Made by a program: the position numbers and the translations under genes. Below are positions 24,601 to 32,235 of a stretch of 37,705 bases of DNA, piece by piece. Within the stretch, counting starts at the first letter, position 1, and every line of letters starts with the position of its first letter. Below the pieces are notes generated by a model, which searched no databases, was not told where the DNA came from, and saw only the letters and a program-made list of their open reading frames with translations. Origin of the DNA: Planctomycetota bacterium (GTDB taxonomy: Bacteria; Planctomycetota; UBA11346). The stretch is taken from contig JALHRW010000028.1 in assembly GCA_022841245.1 (NCBI GenBank), positions 1 through 37,705 on the forward strand, read 5' to 3'.

Positions 24601-26463
24601 TGTCAGCGGGATCGGACTGGCGGCGGAGGGATCCCATATCTCGCCCGATGCGCCGTGATCCCACAATGTCAACTGGATGTCGAGGTTGCTGAACACGCCG
24701 GGGCCAAACGAGCCGGGGCGGGTGAAGTCGGCATAGCGGTGGATGCGGTCGAGACGGAGGTCCGTAGCCAACCCACCGCCAGCGCCGCCGCTGGCGCCGC
24801 AGGAGCCGCAGCCGGCAGTACCGCTGGCCGGTTGGAAATCCGTGGCGGTGTGAATGTGGGATAACTGGGGGTTTTCGACGCGGGAAGTGAGCGGGGTGAT
24901 CTGGCCCGTGGGGAGCGGACAGATGGCTACACCTCCCTCGGTAGGTGGAGCGGGTATCTCAGCGCCCACCGGCACATCCCACAGAATCGAGACTGGCTCG
25001 GAAACCACTGTCCCAGACTCGTTGCGCGCCACCAGACGGTCCAACCCCAAACGATACCGATTGACAAAGCGGAATTTGGCCTGACCGACCTCAGCACCCG
25101 TCTGTGCCCCCTGCTGGGCATTGATCGCTCCCCCGGAGCCCATGGTGTACGCCGGCAAGACCTCGATGTCTGCATTGATGCTTGGCAACGAACTGCCGTC
25201 TTCCTGAACGATGTCGGTAAACTCCAGAAATATCCGACTGTATTGTGCCGCTTGGCTGCCCGAGCCGAAATCACCCTGGTACGTCACGAGGATTGTTACA
25301 GGCGTACCCGGAGCAACTGTTGCACCCACAGGAACCCCCTGCTCATCGAGCAGGGTCATCACGATCGCACCGCTCGACGGGGCATCCGTCGGCACTGCGA
25401 TCGATTCCGACAATTGGAGACCCTGATCATTACCCAGCGTCGCTGTGAAGAGCGCCGGACCGACTGCATCGACCTGCATGGCGACATGATCGGCAGCCGC
25501 CAGTGGCGTCGTGAAGGTCGCTGTGCGAGGTGCATTGACACGCCATGCCGGCGTCACGGGGATGGCCACATCGGGCGTCAACACGAGGCGCCCCTGGGCG
25601 AACAGTTCAACAACGCGATCTCCGATTTCGTGACCGGATGGTCCGTCAGCGAATTCCAGCGTCGGTTCCGGCCCGAGTGCTCGGAATGAGAGATTCGGTG
25701 CGATCGTAGGCGCGGAGAGCGGCAGCCCACCCACACGCATGCTCGTCCAGAACGGAGGCTGATCCAGCGGAGTATCCACCACATCCACCCACACGCCAAG
25801 CCACGCATCCCCCGTTTCGGCATCCACCTGCGCGTACGAGCGCGGGATGGCGTACCGGGTCGAAAACTGCCCGATTTGCCCATAGACGTCCCAATAGAAC
25901 TGGGGGTCGACTGGCATGCCTGCCTCGACCGGCGCAATCGATGAGAATGCCTGCTCCATGGCACGGGGATCTGCGAATACTCCCAATCGTACGTTGGATT
26001 GCGTCAGATCGCCGCCTGACAGAACAGGCGACCCTTGGGTAAAGGACCACAACTCGCCCGGCAGGAATACCTCGTCCGAGCCCATGCCGGCAAATACGGA
26101 CGCCGGAATACGATAAAACGCGATCACAGCCTGACGTTCCTCATGCTCCCAGGATTCCTGCCATGCGTACACGGCAGGAAAACTGGTCCCCGTCAAGCCC
26201 TCGGTCGGTTCCTCGGAAGAATACGGCCACGGGCCCGGATACGGCACCCCTCTCCCGTGATTATACAGAGTTCCGGAACCACCGTACGGATCGATGCGCG
26301 ATTCGACGGCATAGGTAGCCACCGGCGGTACGATGTACCACCGAGGGGCAATGGATGGTTCTCCCGCTTGCACGCTGAGAACCAGCGTGCTCAGCAGGAG
26401 CACAGGAATGGTACATGCACATGTGGCGATCGCCTGGAAGCAGAGCCGTGCGATGGACATCAT
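18661..26463 (-). CDS. Giant exported RHS/YD-repeat protein with variable C-terminal tip
   Basis: This 2600-aa protein has a signal peptide in residues 1-33, so it is Sec-exported. Residues ~34-540 are a beta-rich N-terminal region. Near 550 a CGSCGASGGAGGG motif marks the start of the RHS part. YD repeats of the form YDAxGRxxxxT fill residues ~600-2250 and should form the hollow RHS shell. The conserved RHS core end, GLYYFRNRMYSASAGRFVSRDP followed by DGMSLYRGYF, lies at ~2354-2385. The last ~215 residues are unlike the body and lower in GC, as in polymorphic toxins whose tips are exchanged. I do not recognise the tip fold. Translation is coupled to the upstream gene (ATGA). No PAAR or VgrG motif is seen, so a type VI system is not implied. 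Confidence 0.93.
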   Translation of the reverse strand: MMSIARLCFQAIATCACTIPVLLLSTLVLSVQAGEPSIAPRWYIVPPVATYAVESRIDPYGGSGTLYNHGRGVPYPGPWPYSSEEPTEGLTGTSFPAVYAWQESWEHEERQAVIAFYRIPASVFAGMGSDEVFLPGELWSFTQGSPVLSGGDLTQSNVRLGVFADPRAMEQAFSSIAPVEAGMPVDPQFYWDVYGQIGQFSTRYAIPRSYAQVDAETGDAWLGVWVDVVDTPLDQPPFWTSMRVGGLPLSAPTIAPNLSFRALGPEPTLEFADGPSGHEIGDRVVELFAQGRLVLTPDVAIPVTPAWRVNAPRTATFTTPLAAADHVAMQVDAVGPALFTATLGNDQGLQLSESIAVPTDAPSSGAIVMTLLDEQGVPVGATVAPGTPVTILVTYQGDFGSGSQAAQYSRIFLEFTDIVQEDGSSLPSINADIEVLPAYTMGSGGAINAQQGAQTGAEVGQAKFRFVNRYRLGLDRLVARNESGTVVSEPVSILWDVPVGAEIPAPPTEGGVAICPLPTGQITPLTSRVENPQLSHIHTATDFQPASGTAGCGSCGASGGAGGGLATDLRLDRIHRYADFTRPGSFGPGVFSNLDIQLTLWDHGASGEIWDPSAASPIPLTRISPGRYGDAKRSAIQSLLLYAADGATVVDADAAVTVVATQHDGSQWVFELVQAGLGGDADRQGRLTAIRDRVGNQLMVTYAFPADATDAVLGARSRLQEMATATDQRGRQLSFAYGWSCGQPVITTLTYPTGVTVTYHYDGDIAGVSAIDYPDGTHSSFTTHLDAASQTQVIDYQDAGAEGVHRTKSVHLTLVDWQNADGARIPQSPNRVRRVIGPTGEPTYLNWLERDGAQVQIYIFEGGGIAGKGRMLRLDTTEGVTDATWIAKSWSFATEPSTWAWEKVADYEADSRFRMGAQTEPLGKSTTYQRDPASGAITGREHRNASGSVVSRESTEYNAMRLPTRHQDANGLIARSTYDDQGNLRFRTEGIVLAEDGVTEDATHAVTSEWRYRADGQVLMEINPLGCVTEYEYDTRGFRTAEVSPPDDQSTPLVRARKEWHYDVAGRLEWSKDAAGHTTRYFYDDRNRAQEVRYGNESKELYQYGTGPNANLLLSKTDRDGMVTTFGYDAAGREITRVEGAQAPALAITTTTTYLEGTDLPQTVTRAGQKTEYVYDTRKRVVETRRWIDGSRYLADSTVFDAADRVAYTQDAFGRRTYSVYDDLDRVTRTLREAVPGGVPVGADVAALSRVLSDNPPYVIEETSYDVGGRVLTTTDAAGVVTKLGYDHLGRMIDRWEALGTPVEAHWQWTYDAVGNRETETDPLLHVTRFAYTGRNLLAAQTVAFGTADAATTRFSYTLTGQRSTQTDANDHTTQWIYGNCCDWLEDVIDAAGYVTHYTYTPGGLIETVRDASLHLTRTDNDGLKRPFAVTNGDNEITTTLYDDNLLDANGLSGTYAAEFARIADRTGHRAVAVLNHLMETTVQVSDGLGRTVLVIDAERHVTQTTYDQVVIAADGATLVETATTDPLGNTIRQRVDGLGRVREVIDAQQQVTTIRSDANGNRRGVTDPLGHSTSFTFDDRNRQTGSVDASGNTTSTEYDLLGNVLRQVDGFTHATEFTYTARNQKASETDRLGHTSTFSYDPAGNLIAISDAENEAKKATVTPEVYEAGKTRYTYTERNQLETERFPGETAARSYTYHPNGQLATRTDQRGIVTTYSYDGANRLTTRAYSDAPADAFVLDDAGRITTATSGRYGTVVERTWKPTGLIETETTTWPADISGVTSSALVQYGYDAANRGVSVTYPGGASLARTFTARNQLDTLTLGTQLMATAGHDDAGRRTSLLYGNGLTDTRTYTDDNRLESTVVSAAAPAAPALSLSYQYDANRRKTDETDALTATRNQHFAYDDADRLTSWNTGSATQAWTLSAVGDWKNTTVNGVIENRDHTAVHEIAKINDIPVLHDAAGNLARAAQGQGFSWDAENRLLMADIAPNNEKTQGQAFYWYDALGRRVAKRVHDSVTRYVHDGWQVIQELDAPYVATPAEAASDGALTNLATVPDGALLYPTYDAEGNRHDPVRVNFQPETTAIPDGFISDKGRAFDVRTNGLSYGWDTAHTDAQVRHFHPLPQYDTMGHLDGGSWRIALPNGTYPVAIVAGDATSLAHTNNLVVNGQALTDPDPGDDSTVPAYQKGDFDGWLVNVEVTEGFLTIQAGDGAFDPTLTHVEIGAMGQPITSEMQQRLADQILAATQRTGGSPFWNGGRTEARNYVWDPSYVDALVAYQRTTESGTESFYVHSGAQYSVQAVADSSGNVVERYSYDAYGTRAIEGVSNGGRSVIGLTTGFTGRELDEETGLYYFRNRMYSASAGRFVSRDPMGYVDGMSLYRGYFVPGAMDSEGTFTHTETDNIWEGGPIGPDIIAFAAMGRIRLSKVFVDADSVGGFGGTPLETTLTTAIPVGVSTKFLGKMRDATYLGSGFVIDYIPMVPGACPPYKRLFWKQLVLNPFYLPDWGDFGYSTPWVAYDPYATPPVHSKVADFPGTTFSGLFNRDFTQKFLLMLEGEDFTGGRRVVWSTRWSSHVNVVSKGSPHTLFKGTVTLTIPGWP

Positions 26464-28445
26464 GGCTGCACTCCCTCGATCACGATATGGATGGTTCCAG
26501 ATGCCGCCGGCGAACCAGCCAGCACCCGTGCCTGCCCGACTGCCACGATCTGCAGCGGGACGATCACCGTCCCTTCGGTGTCACAGACCACACTCCAGGC
26601 CGGTGTCGCCGCACCGGTCACCACGTCGGGCTGATCCACACACAGGTTGATCGGCATGCCTGGCGCAGCACGCAGCGTCACACTGACGGTGCCGCCAACG
26701 GTTCCCTGCAGTCGCGCCGATCCCGTGGCGGCCAGGCGCGGAGTCCAGGCCGACGGCGCCAGTGCCTCCCATACCCGCTCGGGCACACACGCGGCCAGAT
26801 ATGCCAGCCGATAGTCAGGGTCGCTTCCCCACCGTGCCGCATCGAAGTGCTCGCGCGGCTGGCTGTGCAGCGGCGATCGTCGCTGCGCGAACACTGGCGG
26901 TGGTGGCGGTGGTTCGCGCTGGATAGTCACGATCGCTGCGGTCGGAGCGGTGCTGCGCGCAAACTGCGGGTCGACCAGGGTGAAGATGCCGGTCTGCGTC
27001 CCGGTTCCCGCAAGAACCTCGATGTCGATCCCAGGGGCCGTCGCACCTGCCGGGATGGTCACCAACGGCGGGGTGCCACTGAGCGAGGCGAACCGCCAGT
27101 CCACACCCTCCTGGGCCGTACCGCTCGTCACCAACGTTACCGTAATTGGCAGGGTCGAGGTCGCCGGCTGCAACCGCAGCGGCAGGGCGAGGTGGCCGGG
27201 CTGGGTCGCCGTCTGGTCGGCACCCGCCGCGAACGATACCAGCGGCGGCATGCGCACCTGGAACTCGTAGAGCTCCCAGTTCGTGCCCACGCCGGTGGTG
27301 GTGACATGGAAGCGCACCCGGGCCTGGGCGTAGGTCCCACGGGCGGGCAGCGGCAGCACCAGCCAGGTGCGGTCGGCGAAGGCACCCTGGTAGAGCGGGG
27401 TCCACGCCGCCTCGGGGGTCGCGCGCAGCTCGACGGCGACCGCGTCGATGTAGGGGTTCACGCCGGCGCTCAGCCGCACGTGGTCGATCTCCACCGCCGG
27501 CAGGGCGAAGGTCAGGTCCGGGCCCCACTGCTGCGTCCACAGCGGGTGGTAGCAGCGCGCGGCGGTGTCGTCGTCGTCGTCGAGCGCGTTCACCGCCGCA
27601 TCCCAGGTCATGCCGGCGACGCTGCCCGCGACGACGTCGCTGGCCGCCAGCCACTCGACGCTGCCCAGTGCCACCGGTTGCGGGGTGAACGCGACGTCGG
27701 TGCCGGTTGCAACTCCGATGCTGTTGCGCGCCTGGATGTGGTAGGCGTAGGTCGTACCGCTCTGTAAACCGGTCACCGGCAGCAGCACCGAGCTGCCCCC
27801 CTGCCCGGAGACCGCGGCCCCACCCCACGGGGTTTCGGTCCACGTCGCGCTGCCGAGTTCGTGGTAGCGGAAGCGGTAGGCGCAGGGCTCGCCGCCGTCC
27901 GAGGCGATGGTGCCGTGCAGCGCGGCGGTGCTCGCGGTCACCGAGGTCGCGGCGCCGGTCGCCACCTGTGGCAGCTCGACCGATGCGGGTAGGGCGAAGA
28001 CCGCGAAATTATACAGCCAGAAATAAAATCCATTTCGTAAGTAATGGAACCTGAAGCGGATAGCGTCGGTGGTCAGGGCCGGGAAGGTAACGATGTCGTT
28101 GGCGCAGTTGGCCACCGCGCCATGGTACAGTCGCGTCCACGTCCCGTCGGCGTTGCGCGCCTCCAGGTCCACCGCGTCGACGATACCGAAGCCGAAGTCG
28201 GCGTTGACCAGCACGCGGTCGGTATGGACCCATCCGGCCAGTTGTAATGCGAGCCAGGGGCCGTCGCCTGCTGCGTTGCTCTGGTCGGCGGCGTAGGAGG
28301 CCGTGCTGCCGTCCCAGCTCAGCGGGACATCGACCCACTTCCCTGTAGGATCGCTCCACGACACCGGCGACACCCAGGCGCCATCGGCGGCGGACAGCGC
28401 GGTACTCAGCAGCAGGCAGGCGAGCAGGGCGAAGCGGCGGATCAC
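26460..28445 (-). CDS. Exported multidomain adhesin-like protein (FN3, discoidin-like, Calx-beta-like)
   Basis: The protein is 661 aa from a GTG at 28445 that overlaps the previous stop (GTGA). Residues 1-20 are a signal peptide (IRRFALLACLLLSTALSAAD). Two discoidin-like beta-sandwiches lie near ~25-150 and ~255-400 (WLALQLAGWVHTDRVLVNAD; DLTFALPAVEIDHVRLSAG). An FN3 domain lies at ~155-250 (VTGLQSGTTYAYHIQARNS). A Calx-beta-like repeat lies at ~405-500 (GTAQEGVDWRFASLSG). A proline run then leads to a C-terminal beta domain. It is probably surface-exposed and may help present the RHS protein, whose gene it overlaps. Confidence 0.8.
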   Translation of the reverse strand: MIRRFALLACLLLSTALSAADGAWVSPVSWSDPTGKWVDVPLSWDGSTASYAADQSNAAGDGPWLALQLAGWVHTDRVLVNADFGFGIVDAVDLEARNADGTWTRLYHGAVANCANDIVTFPALTTDAIRFRFHYLRNGFYFWLYNFAVFALPASVELPQVATGAATSVTASTAALHGTIASDGGEPCAYRFRYHELGSATWTETPWGGAAVSGQGGSSVLLPVTGLQSGTTYAYHIQARNSIGVATGTDVAFTPQPVALGSVEWLAASDVVAGSVAGMTWDAAVNALDDDDDTAARCYHPLWTQQWGPDLTFALPAVEIDHVRLSAGVNPYIDAVAVELRATPEAAWTPLYQGAFADRTWLVLPLPARGTYAQARVRFHVTTTGVGTNWELYEFQVRMPPLVSFAAGADQTATQPGHLALPLRLQPATSTLPITVTLVTSGTAQEGVDWRFASLSGTPPLVTIPAGATAPGIDIEVLAGTGTQTGIFTLVDPQFARSTAPTAAIVTIQREPPPPPPVFAQRRSPLHSQPREHFDAARWGSDPDYRLAYLAACVPERVWEALAPSAWTPRLAATGSARLQGTVGGTVSVTLRAAPGMPINLCVDQPDVVTGAATPAWSVVCDTEGTVIVPLQIVAVGQARVLAGSPAASGTIHIVIEGVQP

Positions 28446-28846
28446 GGCTTGGTCTCCGGAACGGGTGCAGGCAACGGCGCGGGCCTGGGGCGCATGATGG
28501 TCGATGCGCGTTCGGCGAGGATGCGCTTCAGGCTGGCGCGTAGCGCTTCGGCGCGCGCCGCATCGGCAGCCACCGCCGCCGGCAGGCGCGGATCCTGCGA
28601 TGCTGGGGCGAGCGCGCGTTCGCAGAAGAGCACCTGCTTGCCGTCCTGCGGCACGACCGCGACGACATGAAAGCCGCGAGCGGCCAACTCGGCCCAAACG
28701 GCGAGACCGGCAGTATCGCCAGGCGCGAGCACCAGTTGCTCGACCTCGTAAGCGGCGCCGGCACGCAGCAATGCACCGGATGGCGGGGCGGCTTCGACCG
28801 CCGCCGACATGGCAACGGTGATGAGCAGGGTGGCGAATGGGCGCAT
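28442..28846 (-). CDS. Small exported protein, first gene of the RHS operon
   Basis: This 134-aa protein has a signal peptide in residues 1-19 (MRPFATLLITVAMSAAVEA). The mature part has an alpha/beta section (YEVEQLVLAPGDTAGLAVWA, FHVVAVVPQDGKQVLFCE) and a helical alanine-rich tail ending in a proline-rich segment. I do not recognise the family. The stop overlaps the GTG start of the next gene. No purine-rich ribosome site precedes the ATG. Confidence 0.7.
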   Translation of the reverse strand: MRPFATLLITVAMSAAVEAAPPSGALLRAGAAYEVEQLVLAPGDTAGLAVWAELAARGFHVVAVVPQDGKQVLFCERALAPASQDPRLPAAVAADAARAEALRASLKRILAERASTIMRPRPAPLPAPVPETKP

Positions 28847-28892
28847 GGAGGAGGCACGCTAGAGACCATCTCCGAGCGCACCAGAAGCAAAC

Positions 28893-28912
28893 GTGTCCGT
28901 TTTTAAGGACAC
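28893..28912 (-). promoter_or_regulatory. Inverted repeat upstream of the RHS operon
   Basis: GTGTCC-GTTTTTAA-GGACAC is a perfect 6-bp inverted repeat with an AT-rich centre, 47 bp before the first ATG of the operon. Its position suits an operator. A second, imperfect palindrome (GTCCGCCGGTACCGCCGGAC) lies at 29003-29022. No strong promoter is obvious between them. Confidence 0.4.
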
Positions 28913-29129
28913 ACCCGTATGGACCTCAGCCAGGACAGATGAGATGGATGAGAGAAGATGTTTCAATCGTTACAAACGTTTTAATCGATGCATGCGTCGT
29001 GCGTCCGCCGGTACCGCCGGACGGCATTATCTCCGTTTTCAAAGATGAGACCATTTCCATCGCAATTCGCTCATATGTTCCGATGTCTCGCAATGGACCA
29101 GGACAGGCGAGGACAGCCATCACCAGGGC

Positions 29130-29193
29130 AAATTCTTGACCGGAACACCTGGAAGGCCAAGTCACGGGTTCCGCCTGCATCGACTTGTCAGGC
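29130..29193 (-). repeat. Half attC remnant at the right edge of the RHS island
   Basis: AATTCTTGACCGGAACACCTGG and AAGTCACGGGTTCCGCCTGC match one arm of the array attC. The terminal box is GTCAGGC instead of GTTAGGC. The other arm cannot be recognised to the left. The site should be inactive. Confidence 0.7.
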
Positions 29194-29202
29194 AACTCTA
29201 CG

Positions 29203-29322
29203 TTAACTTCCGCTTTTTAGCGACCGAAACAAATTCCCTGTCAATTCTAGTTTGCATCGTATCCATTTCTTGGCATACCACATCCAATCAATGGAATTTA
29301 AAGCCGTATAGTCGCCGTTTCC
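29203..29322 (-). pseudogene. C-terminal remnant of a lost cassette gene
   Basis: On the - strand an open frame runs from the broken attC to a TAA at 29205-29203. It reads NGDYTALNSIDWMWYAKKW and ends NLFRSLKSGS. The composition is protein-like and there is no start with a ribosome site. The upstream end is joined directly to the interior of a truncated attC. A deletion appears to have removed the 5' part of the gene together with the R' end of the attC. Confidence 0.5.
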
Positions 29323-29325
29323 TTA

Positions 29326-29431
29326 GGAAAGCTGGGGAGTGGAGCGTCAAGAACTGAGCGCCGCGAATTCTTGACCAGAACGCGCCTGGAAAGAGCAAGT
29401 CACGGGCTCCGTCTGCACCGCCTTGTTAGCT
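29326..29431 (-). repeat. Truncated attC lacking one end and the tip
   Basis: The site begins GGAAAGCTGGGGAGTGGAG on the + strand without the usual first ~80 bp (the GCTAAC box and GGTCAGCGG arm). The hairpin tip is also missing: CTGAGCG is joined directly to CCGCGAATTC. The other end, CACCGCCTTGTTAGCT, is intact. The site should not recombine. Confidence 0.8.
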
Positions 29432-30157
29432 GCAATTCTTTATATCATCAGCAGTTCCGTCAATCGCAGGACCCCAGTGTTTGGGAATTCTATCGGCAAT
29501 GAATTTAGCCGCCATGGCACCATTCCCTGTGGCCAATGTTTCATTTTTCTGTCGAATGTCATACATTCCCTTTCCTCTTGGCACAACATATGCAATGTCA
29601 GAAGTGTACGGATAACCTGTACACCGACTAAAATGCATCGTGTTCATACTCGTAAACGGGTAGTATCTGCGCAATATTGGATTCTGTGATGCTGCGATAA
29701 TAAAATCTTTCAATTCAGGGAAGTCTTTGTGCCTCTGTTGTGTGAAATTTGTCCATGTCATTTCGACGATATTCCCCTTTTCGATTTCATACGACCCCTT
29801 GGAAATCGAAACCCAACTAAACTGCTGACCCAATGTAGACAATGAACATTTATTTTGGATCCAGGATTGTAGGCTTTTGCAAATATCTTCTGCATTTGCA
29901 CTTGCCCCATTGGCAAGCATGACGCCTTTGCGCCAGTAATCTGCCATGAACATTCGTTCCTCTGCCGCCAAGTATATCTGTGAAAATCTGTCCTCTCGTT
30001 CAACCCTGGCATAAACCACGAATTTTACATCAGCATCCAATCCATTCACTGTTAGGTCTGACCCAATTCCGACTAAATGGTTTTGAATAAATCTAACAAG
30101 ATCGCCTTCAGGAATATCATTATATAATCGTTCATTCATGGACTTGCTTATTATCAT
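29426..30157 (-). CDS. DUF6193-like protein
   Basis: This 243-aa protein ends with a block typical of DUF6193: FSRCTGYPYTSDIAYVVPRG, GKGMYDI, LATGNGAMAAKFI, and GPAIDGTADDI. The N-terminal ~90 residues have a helix and VKFVVYARVEREDRFSQIYL. There is no signal or membrane span, so it is probably cytoplasmic. The function of the family is not established. Its TAA stop lies in the truncated attC. An ATG at 30139 is a possible alternative start. Confidence 0.65.
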   Translation of the reverse strand: MIISKSMNERLYNDIPEGDLVRFIQNHLVGIGSDLTVNGLDADVKFVVYARVEREDRFSQIYLAAEERMFMADYWRKGVMLANGASANAEDICKSLQSWIQNKCSLSTLGQQFSWVSISKGSYEIEKGNIVEMTWTNFTQQRHKDFPELKDFIIAASQNPILRRYYPFTSMNTMHFSRCTGYPYTSDIAYVVPRGKGMYDIRQKNETLATGNGAMAAKFIADRIPKHWGPAIDGTADDIKNCS

Positions 30158-30164
30158 GGCTTGC

Positions 30165-30380
30165 AGCTAACGACAAAGGTCAGCGGGCACGTGGCCGACT
30201 GGCGTGGATTGGAGAGAGATCGTGGATGGCAATTGGAAATCTGGGGAGTGGAGCGTCAAGAACTGAGCGGCGGCAAAAGGGCCTGAACTTGGTCCATCAC
30301 CACATTCCGCCGCGAATTCTTGACCGGAACGCGCCTGGAAAGAACAAGTCACGTGCTCCGTCTGCACCGCCTTGTTGGGC
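30165..30380 (-). repeat. attC site, 216 bp
   Basis: The + strand limits are AGCTAAC (30165-30171) and GTTGGGC (30374-30380). The arms match the consensus with few changes (AATTGGAAATCTGGGG, CACGTGCTCCG). The tip reads AAAAGGGCCTGAACTTGG. Confidence 0.93.
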
Positions 30381-30384
30381 CATT

Positions 30385-30948
30385 TCATGTTATTGACAGC
30401 AAGAATTCTTGCAGTGGTATATATGATTTACATTTGGTTAATTTTGAATGATCAATAAGTCCGAACAACTTTTCATTGTGCTTGGCATTTAAATATTCGC
30501 ACTTGCCATGACTGAGTTTGTCAATTTTCCTTTCTATATATTCCTTTGGACTAACGATGGATTCTGGATTCGGAACTTCCGGAAACGCGGATTTGAGAGT
30601 GTAGAATTTCCCAAATATCGAACTGTCAGAAAGCAACCAAGACTCGAGTTCTTCAATCGGTATGCATATAAGGTGATTTTTAATCGGCGATGGCCTAAGG
30701 GATGATTCCAAGTCTTTCCTTAGGGCATCAAGCGTCTTTCTGTCTAAGTCATGCAACAGAATAAGCGCATTACACCCTTTGGCCTTTAGAATATCTGCCC
30801 ATTGTCTGGCCTTTCTTGGGATTTTCCCACATCCATTTCCAATAAACTTTGCATATCCAATTGAAGCGCTACCTGTAATCATTCTTATCAATTGAATGAG
30901 TGAATCGACATCGCTGTCGTCTTCGGCAATAATTCCATATTTATTCAC
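30385..30948 (-). CDS. TOPRIM-like nuclease subunit, partner of the AAA ATPase
   Basis: The protein is 187 aa from a GTG at 30948 that overlaps the ATPase stop (GTGAATAA), with GGGAGG about 8 bp upstream. An ATG at 30996 would overlap the ATPase by 56 bp and is less likely. The first strand carries E9 in YGIIAEDDSDVDSL. The second acidic motif is D67-L-D69 in ALILLHDLDRK. This is the E...DxD layout of TOPRIM nucleases (DUF4276/DUF4435/RloB-like). A later motif, ICIPIEELESWLLSD, also fits this group. Paired with an AAA15-like ATPase, such proteins form anti-phage systems such as PARIS or split OLD types. Confidence 0.8.
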   Translation of the reverse strand: MNKYGIIAEDDSDVDSLIQLIRMITGSASIGYAKFIGNGCGKIPRKARQWADILKAKGCNALILLHDLDRKTLDALRKDLESSLRPSPIKNHLICIPIEELESWLLSDSSIFGKFYTLKSAFPEVPNPESIVSPKEYIERKIDKLSHGKCEYLNAKHNEKLFGLIDHSKLTKCKSYIPLQEFLLSIT

Positions 30949-32197
30949 CGTCAAGCCCTCCCTCGCGCCAATATTCCCCAAGATTGCCACATTCATTGAG
31001 ATACTTCTTTAATGCACTGTATTCGCGACTTGACATTGATTTTGTTATTGAACGCACCGACGTCCCATTGCTATCATCTCTGCGAACCAATTGAACGACG
31101 TCTGGATCAACCCTATCCAATAAGAAATCTGAGTGTGTCGTGACGACAACCTGCTTGTTTTTTGAATATTTTGAAATTATATCAACAACGCCATTCAACA
31201 ATCCATGATGAATTGAAACTTCTGGCTCTTCGATTAATATCATTTGGCTCTGATCAGTAATGACATAAAATACCAATGCTAGAGTCTTAAATGTCCCTTC
31301 TGATAACTGGCCAAGGGATAGTGTTTTCCCACTGATTTGTACTTCTGGTATAATTATTTTTCGCTTCACCTCACTTACGCGCACCTTTCCACCAGAGAAT
31401 ACAGTGTACTGATTTGATGGAATATCGATTTCTTGAAAGTTAATGTTTTCAATTAGCCCAAGCCCCTTCTTATTGACAAGATTGAGGTATTTTTCAAACA
31501 ATTCCGGGTTCCCTTTGCTTGCCCTATACAAATGCAGAATGAGAGTGCCGTGGTCTTTCACACCACCGCCCCTCCTAATTTCTCGACGTTCATCTTCAAT
31601 TTCTATTGAAGCTGGGCATCTCGAGGGATCCGAAAACTGACTCGCGGAGTAGTAATTAATTGACCCACAAAACCCATGAATTTCATTTAATGAATCCCTA
31701 CGCTTTATCAATGCTTCCGAATTGCCAACTTCATGCTTGAGCATAGAATGCACGTAATATCGGCTATTCCCATATGGATCTGCGAATTCCATTTTCCTGG
31801 CATCAGAAAAGTATCTAAACGCCTCAAGAGGAATATTGAATTTTAGATCTTTTGATGTCGAGGCATCTTTATCTTTAAAATGCCATGTTTGTTTTTCTGC
31901 AACTATTTCATCCTGCGATCTCTCCGACGCCCCTATCATTAGTCGAATATTAAAATCAACTGGCTTTTGATCGGCAACGATAGATCCGCGAAGTAACATT
32001 TCAGAACGTATTTCCGATTCCTGGTGAGGGTATCGCCCTCCGTTTATCGCAAGTCTTTTCAACATAAGAATCGAATGGAGAAGACTGCTTTTGCCACTTC
32101 CGTTGTGTCCTATCAACACGTTCAACCCTGAATTTAGTTCGAGTGTCACATTGTTGCATGAGCGGAAATTCTTAATGTTCAATTTTTGCAGATACAT
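30941..32197 (-). CDS. AAA15/OLD-like ATPase of a probable defence pair
   Basis: This 418-aa protein starts LQKLNIKNFRSCNNVTLEL, typical of SMC/RecF-like ATPases. Walker A is GHNGSGKSS (residues 30-38). A signature-like LSLGQLSEGTFKTLAL lies near 292. Walker B is MILIEEPEVSIHHGLL near 318, and TTHSDFLLDRV near 352 has the switch histidine. The ABC-type fold and the overlapping TOPRIM-like gene match two-component ATPase-nuclease defence modules in which the ATPase senses phage factors and releases or activates the nuclease. The pair fills one cassette. Confidence 0.88.
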   Translation of the reverse strand: MYLQKLNIKNFRSCNNVTLELNSGLNVLIGHNGSGKSSLLHSILMLKRLAINGGRYPHQESEIRSEMLLRGSIVADQKPVDFNIRLMIGASERSQDEIVAEKQTWHFKDKDASTSKDLKFNIPLEAFRYFSDARKMEFADPYGNSRYYVHSMLKHEVGNSEALIKRRDSLNEIHGFCGSINYYSASQFSDPSRCPASIEIEDERREIRRGGGVKDHGTLILHLYRASKGNPELFEKYLNLVNKKGLGLIENINFQEIDIPSNQYTVFSGGKVRVSEVKRKIIIPEVQISGKTLSLGQLSEGTFKTLALVFYVITDQSQMILIEEPEVSIHHGLLNGVVDIISKYSKNKQVVVTTHSDFLLDRVDPDVVQLVRRDDSNGTSVRSITKSMSSREYSALKKYLNECGNLGEYWREGGLDGE

Positions 32198-32235
32198 GGT
32201 ATTCCTTGAGTAGTCTGGGTATGTTTACGACTGGG

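Noticed and set aside
20371..24864. Long open frames on the + strand opposite the RHS gene (20371-21741, 21748-22893, 23233-24864)
   Set aside because: They are antisense shadows of the GC-rich YD repeats. Their translations are low-complexity and match no protein pattern, while the - strand frame has clear RHS motifs throughout.
28926..29195. An 89-codon - strand frame upstream of the RHS operon
   Set aside because: Its first third is the half attC remnant and the rest has no ribosome site or recognisable content.
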